Positions 22,301 through 30,875 of a stretch of DNA of 64,000 nucleotides are shown here, one piece after another; the stretch's first letter is position 1, and each line of letters starts with the position of its first letter. The translations under genes were made by a program, and so were the position numbers. The notes under the pieces are model-generated. The model had not been told where the DNA came from. It saw nothing but the letters and a program-made list of their open reading frames with translations, and searched no databases. Origin of the DNA: Zygnema cylindricum (taxonomy: Eukaryota > Streptophyta > Zygnematophyceae > Zygnematales > Zygnemataceae); the NCBI GenBank assembly GCA_037447655.1, contig JBBHKE010002398.1:55379-119378 (forward strand), written 5' to 3'.

Positions 22301-23272
22301 ATAGAAGAGCGCCGGGAAAGGTTTCTCGGATAAAGGACGGGAGGGAACGATCTGTTAGCGGACACGTTTCGCAGAAATTGGTTCAGTCCAACTGTAGAGT
22401 TGGAAAGGGAAAAGGAATCATCAGAAAGGCCTGCAGACAGACAGTTGTTTGAAACAGGTTAAATTATGTTTCTGCCTCTCTGGTCCTTTTGAAGCTGAAT
22501 TTATTAACCCAATCGTGTACTACAGTCAACAGTCACATGATTTGCGGTTTTGCGGCACTATAAACCGATAGCATTGAAAAAGACTGAAATCCCTTTGTCT
22601 CCTGCTTTCCAAATTATAATCGTTTTTATATCAGGCATAGTTAGTTCTTCCCTCTGTAGTCTACAACGATTTTCTCAAACAACCTCCCATTGCTGCATAG
22701 AAGTTGATATAACTGATGTGTTCAGACGTGTTTGTAGCATTAAAGCACATCGCAAACCACGTGATGGCTGCTTGAAGGAAAAAACGAGGAACTCAGACAG
22801 CTAAATCTGCTTAAAAAATGATTCTTTAGTTGCGTCAATGTTTAATTGATTGGACATAAACTGCAGTTACATTCCACTTTCAATCCACCTCTTCCGTATT
22901 CTTCCATGTAGAAACCCATTACTAGAAAACTAGCATCATTTCGATAAATTCAATATGATTGAAATCAAATTTTATTAGCAACTCCAGTTTTTACAGCATT
23001 AATTACCAACTGGTCCGTCTCTAATCTACATGCAACAAGTCTCATATACATTTAAATCTCAAAATCAAAGGAGCCACTCAGCTTGACTCGTGAGTATATA
23101 CATATCCATTCATCATTGAACATGCCAATCATCATAACGGGTATGAAATCAGATGAATCAGCTTACCCCGAGCTAACAATCCACTTGAACTCAACAGACA
23201 AGCGAGTATGATCGTGACCACGCGTGGCTTGAATTGCCTTCTCCACCATGGTTGATGAAGCGTCCATGACAT
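10338..23272 (-). CDS. COBL: COBRA-like protein (COBL7/COBL10-type), 12 predicted exons
   Basis: Extracellular, probably GPI-anchored protein of the COBRA family, which acts in cellulose microfibril organisation at the plasma membrane and wall. Exons: 23272-23167, 22430-21741, 21260-21057, 20277-20218, 19953-19868, 16921-16833, 15252-15183, 14732-14579, 13183-13005, 12507-12433, 11690-11558, 10648-10338. All have GT..AG borders and matching phases, and sum to 719 codons with stop. Exon 1 is a signal peptide (VVTIILACLLSSSGLLA). Family landmarks in order: YTVEELE, GNGLVLSNFPN, LLVSWDVLNATKDTYS, WALRWAWRMNE, NGSLLAPAFHPNSNSVTF, PGYACDQMQSTTIRQFP, YFNNTFAPTKTCTCEC, SCGSSCPTMVHLD, AISNQGAEPIEDWYTVLEL, GIKYYNEW, VIVNGAECKMPDFLP, then a hydrophobic C-terminus (ILFGALSLLF) typical of GPI signals. 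Compared with my memory of the family, about 70 residues before NGSLL and the W..VC..CCVS segment before YFNN are absent; small exons may be missed or lost. Confidence 0.85.
11221..11405. mobile_element. Foldback MITE in COBRA-like intron
   Basis: The ends are inverted: GTTCAAATGTGCGAAAAAC / TTTTCACACATTTGAAC. Inside are GGAAACGCTA / TAGCGTTTCCAATTG and GTATATTAC motifs that fold back. It is intronic (between exons 11690-11558 and 10648-10338) and non-coding. Confidence 0.7.
12237..12377. mobile_element. Foldback MITE in COBRA-like intron
   Basis: GTTCTAATGTACGAAAAC on the left; AAAGCGTTTCC then TTTTGCACATTTG and TTTTGAAC on the right. CCATACTATACG and its inverted partner lie in the middle. 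Same family as 11221-11405. Confidence 0.65.
12571..12690. repeat. (TCCTCA)n microsatellite in COBRA-like intron
   Basis: About 18-20 hexamer units, some interrupted by CCACA. The minus strand reads as an Asp/Glu run, but this frame is incompatible with the adjoining conserved exon SCGSSCPTMVHLD (12507-12433), so it is intronic. Confidence 0.85.
13735..13902. mobile_element. Foldback MITE in COBRA-like intron, diverged
   Basis: GTTCAAATATTTGCAG on the left. CGCTATACATGGTGACCCC and its inverse GGGTAGCCATATACAGTG lie inside, with TCATTGGAAC on the right. Degenerate relative of the family at 11221 and 12237. Confidence 0.5.
13955..14035. repeat. Purine-rich (GGGAGG)n tract in COBRA-like intron
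   Basis: About 80 bp of GGGAGG/GGGGA units on the + strand. No function is visible. Confidence 0.7.
14293..14424. mobile_element. Foldback MITE in COBRA-like intron
   Basis: ATGTGCGAAAACAATTGG and AACGCTGTAGG on the left, CCACATTTGAAC on the right. CCATACTATACGGG and its inverse GAGTATAGTACGGG lie inside. Confidence 0.6.
14856..15071. mobile_element. TA-target MITE (CACCGTGAATCG family), intronic
   Basis: Flanked by TA. Long terminal inverted repeats run CACTGCATATCGTTACTAG on the left and CGCTAACAACGATACACGGTG on the right. Inner paired segments TTCACCGCTTAAAT and TTTTAGTGGTGAA extend the inverted repeat to about 70 bp. It lies in the intron between exons 15252-15183 and 14732-14579. Confidence 0.75.
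15325..15529. mobile_element. TA-target MITE (CACCGTGAATCG family), intronic
   Basis: TA-flanked, with CACCCTGTATTGTTATTAGC on the left and GCTAATAACGGTACACGGTG on the right. The inner pair is GCCACTTAAATGA / TCATTTAAGCGGTG. Closely related to 14856-15071 and 19574-19788. Confidence 0.8.
16335..16555 (+). repeat. About 27-bp tandem repeat in COBRA-like intron
   Basis: About eight degenerate copies of a unit like TTTCTTATATAATCGCTTTA followed by TCGATTC. It lies in the intron between exons 16921-16833 and 15252-15183, where a family exon appears to be missing. Confidence 0.75.
17757..18532. mobile_element. Harbinger-like MITE with TAA target duplication, intronic
   Basis: The ends are GGGTGCGTCTCTATGT and ACACAAAGACGCACCC, flanked on both sides by TAA (17754-17756 and 18533-18535). 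Three-bp TWA duplications with GGG..CCC ends are the PIF/Harbinger/Tourist signature. No transposase frame was seen. Confidence 0.75.
18550..19383. mobile_element. Non-autonomous hAT-like element with 8-bp target duplication, intronic
   Basis: Perfect 17-bp terminal inverted repeats CATAGTTCAAAAGTAGG / CCTACTTTTGAACTATG, flanked by GTATATAG on both sides (18542-18549 and 19384-19391). It starts 18 bp after the Harbinger-like element and is 834 bp long. No transposase was recognised. Confidence 0.85.
19574..19788. mobile_element. TA-target MITE (CACCGTGAATCG family), intronic
   Basis: TA-flanked, TACCGTGTATCGCTATTAGG on the left and CACTAATAACGATTCACGGTG on the right, with inner GCCACTTAAAAC and GTACACAC segments repeated in inverse. 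It lies 80 bp from exon 19953-19868. Confidence 0.8.
20404..20762 (+). mobile_element. Copia LTR, isolated, antisense in a COBRA-like intron
   Basis: Begins TGTTAACAATCATTTAGCG and ends CCAATCCACCTCCA, so it has TG..CA ends. It matches the start and end of the LTR of the copia element at 25472-30881 (TGTTAAGGGAAGTTTAGCG .. CCAATCCACCTCCA). A TATA-like GTATATAA lies at about 20662. The ATGGCGTCCGCC that opens gag lies inside the LTR, as in the full element. It is followed by ATAGG, the first bases after the LTR in the full element, and then by a G-rich simple repeat. A purine-rich tract precedes it. Confidence 0.75.
20763..20815. repeat. (GGGGA)n simple repeat abutting the isolated LTR
   Basis: AGGGGAGGGG units immediately after the LTR; similar purine-rich sequence precedes it at 20350-20403. 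Confidence 0.75.
20912..21049. mobile_element. TA-target MITE end at a COBRA-like splice donor
   Basis: The right end CTAATAGCCATTCACGGTG followed by TA is the conserved terminal repeat of the CACCGTGAATCG family. The TA is bases 6-7 of the intron after exon 21260-21057 (minus-strand donor GTGAGTA). The left end is degraded; CACCGAAACACAAAATAGCG at 20912 is only a candidate. Confidence 0.5.
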
Positions 23273-23987
23273 GTTTCTTAGAGATACTAAAGATAAGTGT
23301 TGTGTTGCTTTTGTTTCAATTTGGCAATATGACAGGGGGCTACCTAGTGCCTAATGCTTGGCAATCGTTTGTCGAAAGTCAATATGGTTCTGTGCTTGCC
23401 AGGGTGATGATTTAGAAAGGCAGTAACTAGCTTCTGCTTTTTCTCTCTTTTTTCTATTCAGATATTAGATCAAAGCTTAAATTAAAAGGTGAAAAACGGC
23501 GAATCTGCAGTCTGACAGACGATTATGAAACGGCGGCAAAATCAGTCCGCGGAGTTTCGAGACTTCCAAACCTTTCAAATTTTGAACATTTGCTGCTTCG
23601 CTCTATGCGAGGTTCTTGTTCAGGTTCGGCTTCGGTCGTAGATTTGGCTCGGTTTCCGGTTCGGATACAACAATGAAGCTGTGTGGCGGCCGTGTGGCGG
23701 TCTTTCATTGTTGAAAACATCGACGGTTCAAAAGGAACTCGATTATCTACAGCGTCGATTGGACGTCGGTTGTGGTCGGACTTTCGAGGAGGCCGACAAA
23801 TACCCCTCACGGTTCACACTCCACTTCCCTGGTGAGTGTTTCTCAATTGTATTTTAATTTTACAGCTGTACGTTTACTTTACAGGCCAAAAGGACTTCGG
23901 TACTCAAGTTATGTTTTTGCCTTTATTTATTTTTGTTCCATGTTCTCAAATGGTTTACCATCCACATCCTTTATAAAGTCTTACTAA
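23273..23987. other. Upstream region of the COBRA-like gene
   Basis: Expected to hold the promoter and 5' UTR of the minus-strand gene. No TATA box or transcription start can be called with confidence. A 95-codon minus-strand open frame at 23523-23810 has no recognisable features. Confidence 0.35.
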
Positions 23988-24300
23988 GGGTACTTTCGCA
24001 TGTGCTAAAGTTAGTTATTTTCTGTCGTTTTCCTCCATAACTTAAAAAAAAACGAGAAAATCCGCAGCCGTACCAGAAAATTGAAATTACCGCCATACAA
24101 GTTGCGTTACTTTGAAACTTTACATGTACTAGAGTTTGTCGTCTAGCGCGATGCAGTTTAACGTCTAGCGCATTTGGACCCACTTTCGCTTCCTTCCAGC
24201 TCATCTTCAAACTTTATATAAAATCACCTCGCGAGGTGATTTTGAATAAATTTCCATGAGTTGAGCGAATAGGCAGATACGCTGTCGCACGTGTCTGAAG
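23988..24300. mobile_element. Partial Harbinger-like element with a 24-bp palindrome
   Basis: Begins TAA then GGGTACTTTCGCATGTGC, like the Harbinger-type ends at 17757 and 53013. The interior echoes the 53013 element (TTTCTGTCGTTTTCC, GCCGTACCAGAAAAT). A perfect palindrome at 24220-24243 has half-site AAAATCACCTCG, also seen in the 53013 element at 53244-53272. No right terminus was found, so the element is truncated or its end is degraded. Confidence 0.45.
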
Positions 24301-25242
24301 TTTTTTACATTTTTTGTGCGCGGAGTACCAAAACACAATAGTCGCGGGCGACCCGGTGCTTTGCCCTTTGGTCGGTTCACTGATGCATCACTTAGCGCGA
24401 TTCAACAATGAATCTAACATTTTTTTCAGTGCCCGAGATGAATGATTGCGACAGCCGCTAAAAGGTGCGCCTGTTATTTTGCAACCGCTCGACTTGCTGC
24501 ACGTGTAGTGTACCGTATAGTACTGTACGGTAGTTTTAGGAAAGAAAAACAAAATGAATATGTTAAGAGGAATCCACAAAAATTGCCCGTGAAAAATTAA
24601 GAAACTTTTTCAAAATAAATACCCGCATGCTTTTGTCGTTTTGCTCTTCTCGTCGATTTTGTTCTGTCCGTCGATTCTAATCGCGCAACCGCGACTTACG
24701 CGGCAGAAAAACCTGACCCGAGTCACGTCCATTAGCGCAAAAATGAAGAATCCGACTGTCCTTTCAACATTTCGGTTGTTTCTCGCCCGCCTCCCATTTC
24801 TTCTCCTCCCTCTCCCTCTCTCTCTGATAAGATAGAGCCTGCAGACAGGCCTGTTGATTACGATTTGTGATTGATTCCTGAGCTCCGATCGAATACTCTG
24901 TCCGCCTACAAAACTCGCCTGCGTGCGGGTGACATCAATTGTTGCTTCAAGCTCGTCGGAAAGCCTACCAACCTTCAGAGAAAAGGTTTTCCTTGTTCCT
25001 CTGTTTGAACCTAGTTTTCTTCATGTTTTTTCTTTTGTTGATAATTTTTTTTTTTTTTTTTTGGTTTCTTGTTTTTCATTTGTGTTCTCTCTTCTCTACT
25101 TTTTTATTGTTGTTACTTTATTCAATTTTCATTACTTTTATCGTTTTTTTATTCAATTTCTGTTACTGGTGCCTCAATATTTGTCGGATTCGTGTTTTCA
25201 TCCACACAATGTATAAAATGTATTCGTAGTCTACGGTTTATA
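24301..25242. other. Non-coding spacer with T-rich tract
   Basis: No gene supported. A poly-T run sits near 25048-25062 in a T-rich stretch. Overlapping hydrophobic open frames at 24923-25251 are translations of it. Confidence 0.4.
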
Positions 25243-25427
25243 TATACATGATATATATATATATGTATATATGTATATACATATGTATACATATATGTAT
25301 ATATATATGTATATATATATATGTATATATATATGTATATATATATATATGTATATATATGTACATATATATATATATGTATATATATATGTAAATGTAT
25401 ATATATATATATATATACATATATATC

Positions 25428-25460
<33 letters not shown>

Positions 25461-25461
25461 C
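25243..25461. repeat. (AT)n / (GTATAT)n microsatellite
   Basis: About 220 bp of alternating AT with GTAT and ACAT interruptions. It ends 10 bp from the outer end of the copia 3' LTR at 25472. Confidence 0.95.
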
Positions 25462-25471
25462 TCATATGTAA

Positions 25472-25911
25472 TGGAGGTGGATTGGCGGAAGCCATAAAGT
25501 TGTACAAAAGAGAAAGATCAATGCATTGAGAGAGGAATTGATTTGTATTTGGGATGATTTAATTAAGTGAGAAGAGTCACTTATATACAAAATATACAAT
25601 GCTAATTACTGTGTAGTCTAAGCGCTCTATGGTGCGTTTTAACAAAGGGATCCTACTCTAGATTCTAACAAATGTATGTAGGACAAAAGACTGGACCGTC
25701 GCCTAAAAGACTGGACCGACGGTCAAAGGACTTGTACGTAAAAAGACTAGAGCGACGTATGTAACAAAAAATACAAATGACTGGACCGACGTATGGAATT
25801 ACAGACAGGACCAAAAGTGAGACGTCCGGATAAGACGGTCAACAAGACTTGACTGGCGTAAGAAAAGTACGGACAAGACAAAAATAAACTGACGCTAAAC
25901 TTCCCTTAACA
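25472..25911 (-). repeat. Copia 3' LTR, 440 bp
   Basis: On the minus strand it begins TGTTAAGGGAAG directly after the polypurine tract and ends GCCAATCCACCTCCA. TATATAAGTGA at about 25591-25581 is a plausible TATA box, and ATGGCTTCCGCC near the 3' end corresponds to the gag start. Its last 75 bp match the 5' LTR remnant at 30806-30881. Confidence 0.85.
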
Positions 25912-25963
25912 CCCCCCCTCAAGCGAAAACTAGAAAGTAGATTGAGATGAAAACAAAGGAAAT

Positions 25964-26619
25964 TTAGCTAGGAGGAAAAGGAAGACAAAGGCCAGAGGAG
26001 AGGCGGTGTTGCTCAAAGTGAGGGCGATGAAGAGCCTTGGTGAGATAATCGACCACTTGGTCAGCGGATTTGACATAAAGAAACTGGAGAGTGCCATCTT
26101 CGACTCGCTCCCGAGAGTAGTGATACTGAATGTCGATGTGCTTCGTCCGCTTGTGGTGAAAAGGATTACGGATCAAAGCAAGGGCTCCTTGGGAATCGGA
26201 AAAAATAGGAGTTGGGGTTGAAGGGGGAAACCCAAGATTGCAAAGCAGGGTCCAAAGCCAAACAGCTTCCTTCGCGGCGTGACAAGCGGCCATATATTCC
26301 GCCTTAGTGCAGGAGTAGGTTGCTTTCTGCATGACCAAGAGATAAGACCATTGCCCAAAAAGAAGCACGAGCCAGTGGTGGAACGGCGGGAAAGCTCATC
26401 TTGGGCCCAATCCGAATCAACAAAACCCGTAAGAGCATTGGAGCCAGACGAACAATATGTGAGACAAAGAGTTTTAGTGCCCTGGAGATAACGAAAGACA
26501 CGTTTGGCTGCGGCAAGATGATCAAGAGAAGGACGTTGAAGGAATTGACTGAGTTTAGTGACAGCTGTGGCAATGTCAGGGCGAGTGGCCTGTATGGCGT
26601 ACATAAGGGCCCCGACCAT
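25964..26619 (-). pseudogene. Copia RNase H, frameshifted
   Basis: Two overlapping minus-strand frames carry one domain. 26619-26173 has GALMYAIQATRPDIATAV and FVDSDWAQDELSRRSTTG; 26368-25964 has TKAEYMAACHAAKEAVWL, IFSDSQGALALIRNP and HKRTKHIDIQYHY, ending near a typical copia C-terminus. One frameshift near 26300 separates them. Catalytic acidic residues of the DSDW, E and SDSQ positions remain. Confidence 0.85.
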
Positions 26620-26819
26620 CGAGCGTTAAGTGGCATGGAGGGAGGGGGATAGAAGAGAGTCAGTGGAAGGGAGGAGAGGGGCATTGGCATCTAAAGGAGT
26701 GGAAAGGGAGGATCACTCTGCCATGCCAAAGCGTTCCAAAAGATCAGAGATAAAGGTCTCTTGAGAGAGAGAGGGTGCAAGTCGAGCGATTAAAAGAAAC
26801 TTGAATGCCCAAATAATAA

Positions 26820-27592
26820 GTGAGCTCACCTAGATCCGCCATGTCAAAACGGGTCTAAAGGAGAGATTTGACAGTGGAGATTTCAGAGAGGGAAGGACCA
26901 ACAAGAAGGAGATCGTCAACAAAGATGGCAACAATGATTAAGGAGGTGCCAGAGCCACGAGAGTAAATGCTAAAATCGGCATCAATTCGGGGAAATCCTT
27001 CTTTCCGCATAATGGCATCTATGGTATGGTTCCAGACACAAGGGGATTGCTTTAATCCATAGATTGTTTTAATGAGATGGAAAACCAGATGTTGAGATCC
27101 AGGGGAAATATAGCCTTCAGGATGATGCATGTAAATGTCCTCGGACAAGATCCCATTTAAGAAGGCGATTTTAACATCCATCTGATGAACATGGAAATCA
27201 TGTTCAGCAACTAAAGCAAGTAAAGTGCGGATAGATGCGGATAGTCAACCGGGCAATAGGATCAAAGGTTTCAATGAAATCTATACCTTCGGTTTGGGAA
27301 AAGCCCTTCGCCACCAAGCGAGCTTTGTATTTGTCCACGGATCAATCCACTTTTTGTTTTTCACGGAAGACCCATTTCGAACCGATTGCCTTTCTTCCAA
27401 GGGGAAGGGGAACAAGATTCCATGTTTTCTTGGAAAGTAGGGCATTGAATTCAGTATCAGCGGCGATTTTCCAAAGGGAGGATCAGGACTTTTAAAGGCA
27501 GCTTTGAGAGAGAGAGGGGCTAAAATAAGAGAGGCAGAGGCCCCAGCCGAGTAAGCTGTAGGAATTAATGGTTTTAAGTATTTTCTAGGTCT
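26820..27592 (-). pseudogene. Copia reverse transcriptase, frameshifted
   Basis: The 27604-27281 frame has RKYLKPLIPTAYSAG and the region corresponding to KWVFREK. The 27181-26855 frame has DVKIAFLNGILSEDIYMHHPEGY, TIYGLKQSPCVWN and the catalytic box [16 protein letters not shown]-like sequence lies between them in shifted frames. Adjacent frame breaks mark a pseudogene. Confidence 0.85.
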
Positions 27593-28588
27593 AAATAGAA
27601 ACAAAGAAGCCGAGGCAGTCTACCTCTAACTTCTCTCTCCAACTCTCAAACTTGTCGCAGTCACTGAGAAATTGGAGAGGAAGCTAGAGCCATGGCTACC
27701 TAAGCTATCCTCAGGTTTTACGGGAAATTTATATTAGTCTACGGATTAATTACTAAAAGGTATATGCCGGCGGCAGGATTTGATCCTGGTACCTGCCGGC
27801 CGACAGCTAGGAGATAGCCGGTAGCCTTAGCCGTTAAGTCTAGTGGTACTGATGCATAGTATATAGTACGATAATTATTTATACAGGTAAACGTAGAATA
27901 ATTCATTTAACTATAACTATTTACGGGACACATAGATATGGAATTGTAAAAGTACGAATTGCGGTACGGATATGAAATCAATACCGCGCATTGATTTCGG
28001 AAGCGAAACAAATACCGCGCATGTATTTATTACGGCTACGATCAAAAACTAGTTTAATCGGACGGCCGGAAATTGCGCCGAGATCGCGGAAGGAGAATTC
28101 GGCGGTTTGTGGGCAGCGCCACATCGGATGACACGTGGCGATGTAACATTGGAGCGCGGCATCTCCGAGGATTTAAGGAGCGAATCCGGATACTCCACGT
28201 GTGGACATTTAGGCCATATCGTACAATATCCGTACATAAAGTACACCGGCAGTTGTACTTTTACGTACGGAACTGAAATCTGATTGGTTCCGTACATCAG
28301 TAGATAGAGTCTGTGAGAGGGATAGGACTTAGAAAAATTAGAAGATAGGACCCTCTCTCCCAGAGAGCTTCTGTACAAAAGGTCAACTTTGACCCTCCAT
28401 AACTTACTGCTCAGGGAAGCAAATTCAGAGATTCTTTTTGCTATCGACTCAGGGGAGTCTTGTCTTCACAGGGGTGAAGTTGGTCAGCGTTTTTGTCTGC
28501 CAGGGTGGCAGTTATTTTTGCTTAAACACAAAGGGGTCAGGATTATCCTAGAGGCTTCTTGGAAGCTGTCCACTCTGAGGACTTATGG
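27593..28588. mobile_element. 996-bp non-coding insertion inside the copia element
   Basis: Flanked by the direct repeat AGGTCT (27587-27592 and 28589-28594). Removing the insert and one repeat joins the upstream minus-strand frame (SLAYAYVTLRP) to the downstream one (RKYLKPLIPTAYSAG) in phase, so this is a real insertion. It has no TG..CA ends, clear inverted termini or coding sequence. A tRNA-like stretch lies inside at about 27768-27850. Class unknown. Confidence 0.7.
27768..27850 (-). other. tRNA-like sequence, possible SINE head
   Basis: On the minus strand ACTTAACGGCTAAGGC resembles an A-box region. CCAGGATCAAATCCTGCC resembles a T-arm, with loop ATCAAAT against the usual TTCAAAT. No complete cloverleaf was drawn. 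Weak call. Confidence 0.25.
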
Positions 28589-28594
28589 AGGTCT

Positions 28595-29660
28595 CAGAGT
28601 TACATAAGCGTAAGCTAGAGAGGCATTGCCTATAGAAGTAATAAGCCGAGAGGGGGGAACTCTAGAGGGTGCAGGGTTTCGGCGAGGTAAAAGAGAGGGG
28701 TAAGGAAGAGGGGAAAGCTCAGGATCGGGAAGTGAAGGCTCAAGAGGAGCAAAAGGCCTAAGAAGAGGTGAGAGGGAAAAAATTGTGGGAGAAAGATTGT
28801 CAAAAAGAGGATCATCTTGGGAAAAAGGGGGAGAGGAAGAAGTATCTTCAAAATTTGAGACAGGGTGAAGAGGAAGGGCAACTGAGTGGCTGGCAAGAGT
28901 GATAGGAGCAGCCGGGAAAATAAGGGGTGTAGGAGAAGATGGAGGAGGAGGGGGACTTGAAGATGATGAGGGGGAAAATATGGGAGGAGTAAGAGGAGAG
29001 GGGTGGGAAGGTGTAATGTAGGTGAATTCAGATGGTTGAAGAGATAAAAGGGGAAGGTTTGAGGGAAGAGGGTCATAGAGGGTGAGGGAAGAAAAATCTG
29101 ATAATGGGGGAAGAGGGGAAGGGAAGGGCATACGAGAGAAGGTTTGGAGAAATGGCGTTTTGTTGAAAGTTACTTCTCTGGTGGTGATGACGGGATGCTC
29201 AGAAGGACTCCAGATGCGGTACGCTTTGGAATTTGGAGCGTACCCAACAAAAATGCCACAAAATGCGCGAGCGCCCAATTTGCCGTCCGATTGGAGGAGG
29301 TCTTTATACCACGCTTCACAACCAAAGATTCTAGGGTGACGTATATCTGGTTTGACGGAGGACCATGCTTCCATTGGAGTAGATTTTGGTAAAGCGTTAG
29401 TGGGACAAAGATTGCGTAAGCAATTTGCGCAAGCGACAGCCTCTACCAAAAATTCATAAGGCAAATTGGCAAAGTACACCATGGAGCGTGACATGTCATG
29501 TAATGTTCGATTGTACCTTTCTGCAATGCCGTTTTGTTGTGGCGTCCGAGGCGCCGTTAAATGACGCGAGATTCCATGTTGCATGAGAAAGGTGAGTCAA
29601 CGAATCAGATCGTGGTGAAAGGTGGTGACTAGCACCACTATCTATTAGCCAATCGGCAAG
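28595..29660 (-). pseudogene. Copia protease start fused to integrase C-terminal part by deletion
   Basis: The minus-strand segment at 29655-29600 reads DWLIDSGASHHLSP, the copia protease active site. Within about 60 bp another frame reads GISRHLTAPRTPQQNGIAER, the integrase region holding the third catalytic acid (E of DDE). It continues AYVTLRP-ward through the GVWRPPR-equivalent region (IFGCEAWY, CGIFVGYAPNSKAYRIW) and a Pro/Ser-rich linker. The rest of protease, the integrase HHCC finger and the first two catalytic acids are missing. Confidence 0.85.
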
Positions 29661-30829
29661 GGTTTGAGATAGAAAAGCATACCCTGGTGGAAATTGAGTA
29701 TCCGGAGGGACAGAATTTGGGATATGATGGGCAACATTCCATATCCAAATTCTGGTGAGGGAGGGAGGACAAAAGGCGAAGCTACTGGAGTGGGATAATT
29801 AGAGGGAAAATGTGGGGAGAAAGCGGTCGACCAAGAGAGGTTAACGGGGTTTGAAGAGGCAAAGTGGGCTGCGGCGTTAGAAGATTGTGGAAGGGATGGA
29901 GAAGGGGAATAATGGTGAGGATAAGGAAAATTTGGAGGGAAAGAAAGGTGCGAAGGGAGTGGGGGGGTTGGAAGAACTGGTGGGTTGTTATGGGCAGCGT
30001 TGGCATTCCCTCCAGTTTTAGGGGGATTGGAAGCCTCGGCTGCTTTTCGCCTCACCAATTTTCGACAGTCTTCAACGGAATGTCCTTTTGTTTTGCAGTA
30101 TGCACAAAACAAACGCTGCACCCCCCCAGAGTTAGATTTTTGATTTTCGGCAATAAAAGCATTTGCATGAGAGAGATTTAGAGCAGAAAAAGAGAGAAGT
30201 TTTGTCTCTTCATGCAAAAGTTTGCTACGAAATGAGTGAAAGGGAATGGATTGGTCTAGATTGTCAAACGAGGAAATGAAAGGGGAAAAGGTTTCAGGGA
30301 GTCCTCCCAAAAGGGTTGAAGAGAGGTCCTCGTCGGAAAGATGCACGCCTATCATGGTGCATTTTCCGGCCGACAATTCAACTGTGCTAATCCAATCCTG
30401 CATGGATTCCGACGGCTATTTCATGGAGTTAAAAAACGCTCGTTTTTGAATTCGGCGAGCGGCCCATCCGGTTTGAATGTTAGCTGCTTGAAGACGAATC
30501 CAAGCCTCGACGGAAGAGGAGGCGCCGCGAATAAGACGAGTGCGCTCGATAGTAAGTGACATCACTAGACGAGCGTGCGCATCCTCATCTTTTTGTTTCC
30601 ATGTAGCTATTACAAACTCTTTTGTAGCTTTTTCTGCTTGTGTATCAGTAGAGGAAAGGATAGGAGGTTTTGAAATTCCTATAAAATGATCCCAAATCTT
30701 CTCGTGTTTTAAAAAATGCATGGCTGAAAATGACCAATCATAAAAGTTTTGGCCATCAAACTTCTGGATACTATTAGAAGTGGCATGGCTAGGCCCATAA
30801 CCTATTGGAGGTGGATTGGCAGAAGCCAT
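29645..30829 (-). pseudogene. Copia gag, starting inside the 5' LTR
   Basis: The start is ATGGCTTCTGCC at 30829 ([12 protein letters not shown]), inside the LTR. The frame reaches 30416 with FDGQNFYDWSFSAMHFL and GWAARRI (copia gag capsid pattern), then continues at 30403-29645 after a break near 30410. The second part has the zinc knuckle CAYCKTKGHSVEDC and a Pro-rich stretch. Another frameshift near 29700 precedes the protease motif. Confidence 0.85.
30788..30802 (-). promoter_or_regulatory. Primer binding site for half-molecule initiator tRNA-Met
   Basis: Three bases after the CCTCCA end of the 5' LTR the minus strand reads GGTTATGGGCCTAGC. GGTTATGGGCC is complementary to the anticodon-loop region of initiator tRNA-Met, as in elements primed by a cleaved half tRNA (Drosophila copia, Ty5). 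It does not match the usual TGGTATCAGAGC 3'-end site. Confidence 0.6.
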
Positions 30830-30875
30830 AAAATTGTACACAAGAGAAAGCTCAATGCATTGAGAGAGGAATATG

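Noticed and set aside
23523-23810. 95-codon minus-strand open frame just upstream of the COBRA-like start
   Set aside because: No signal, no family pattern and no splice junction joining it to the signal-peptide exon.
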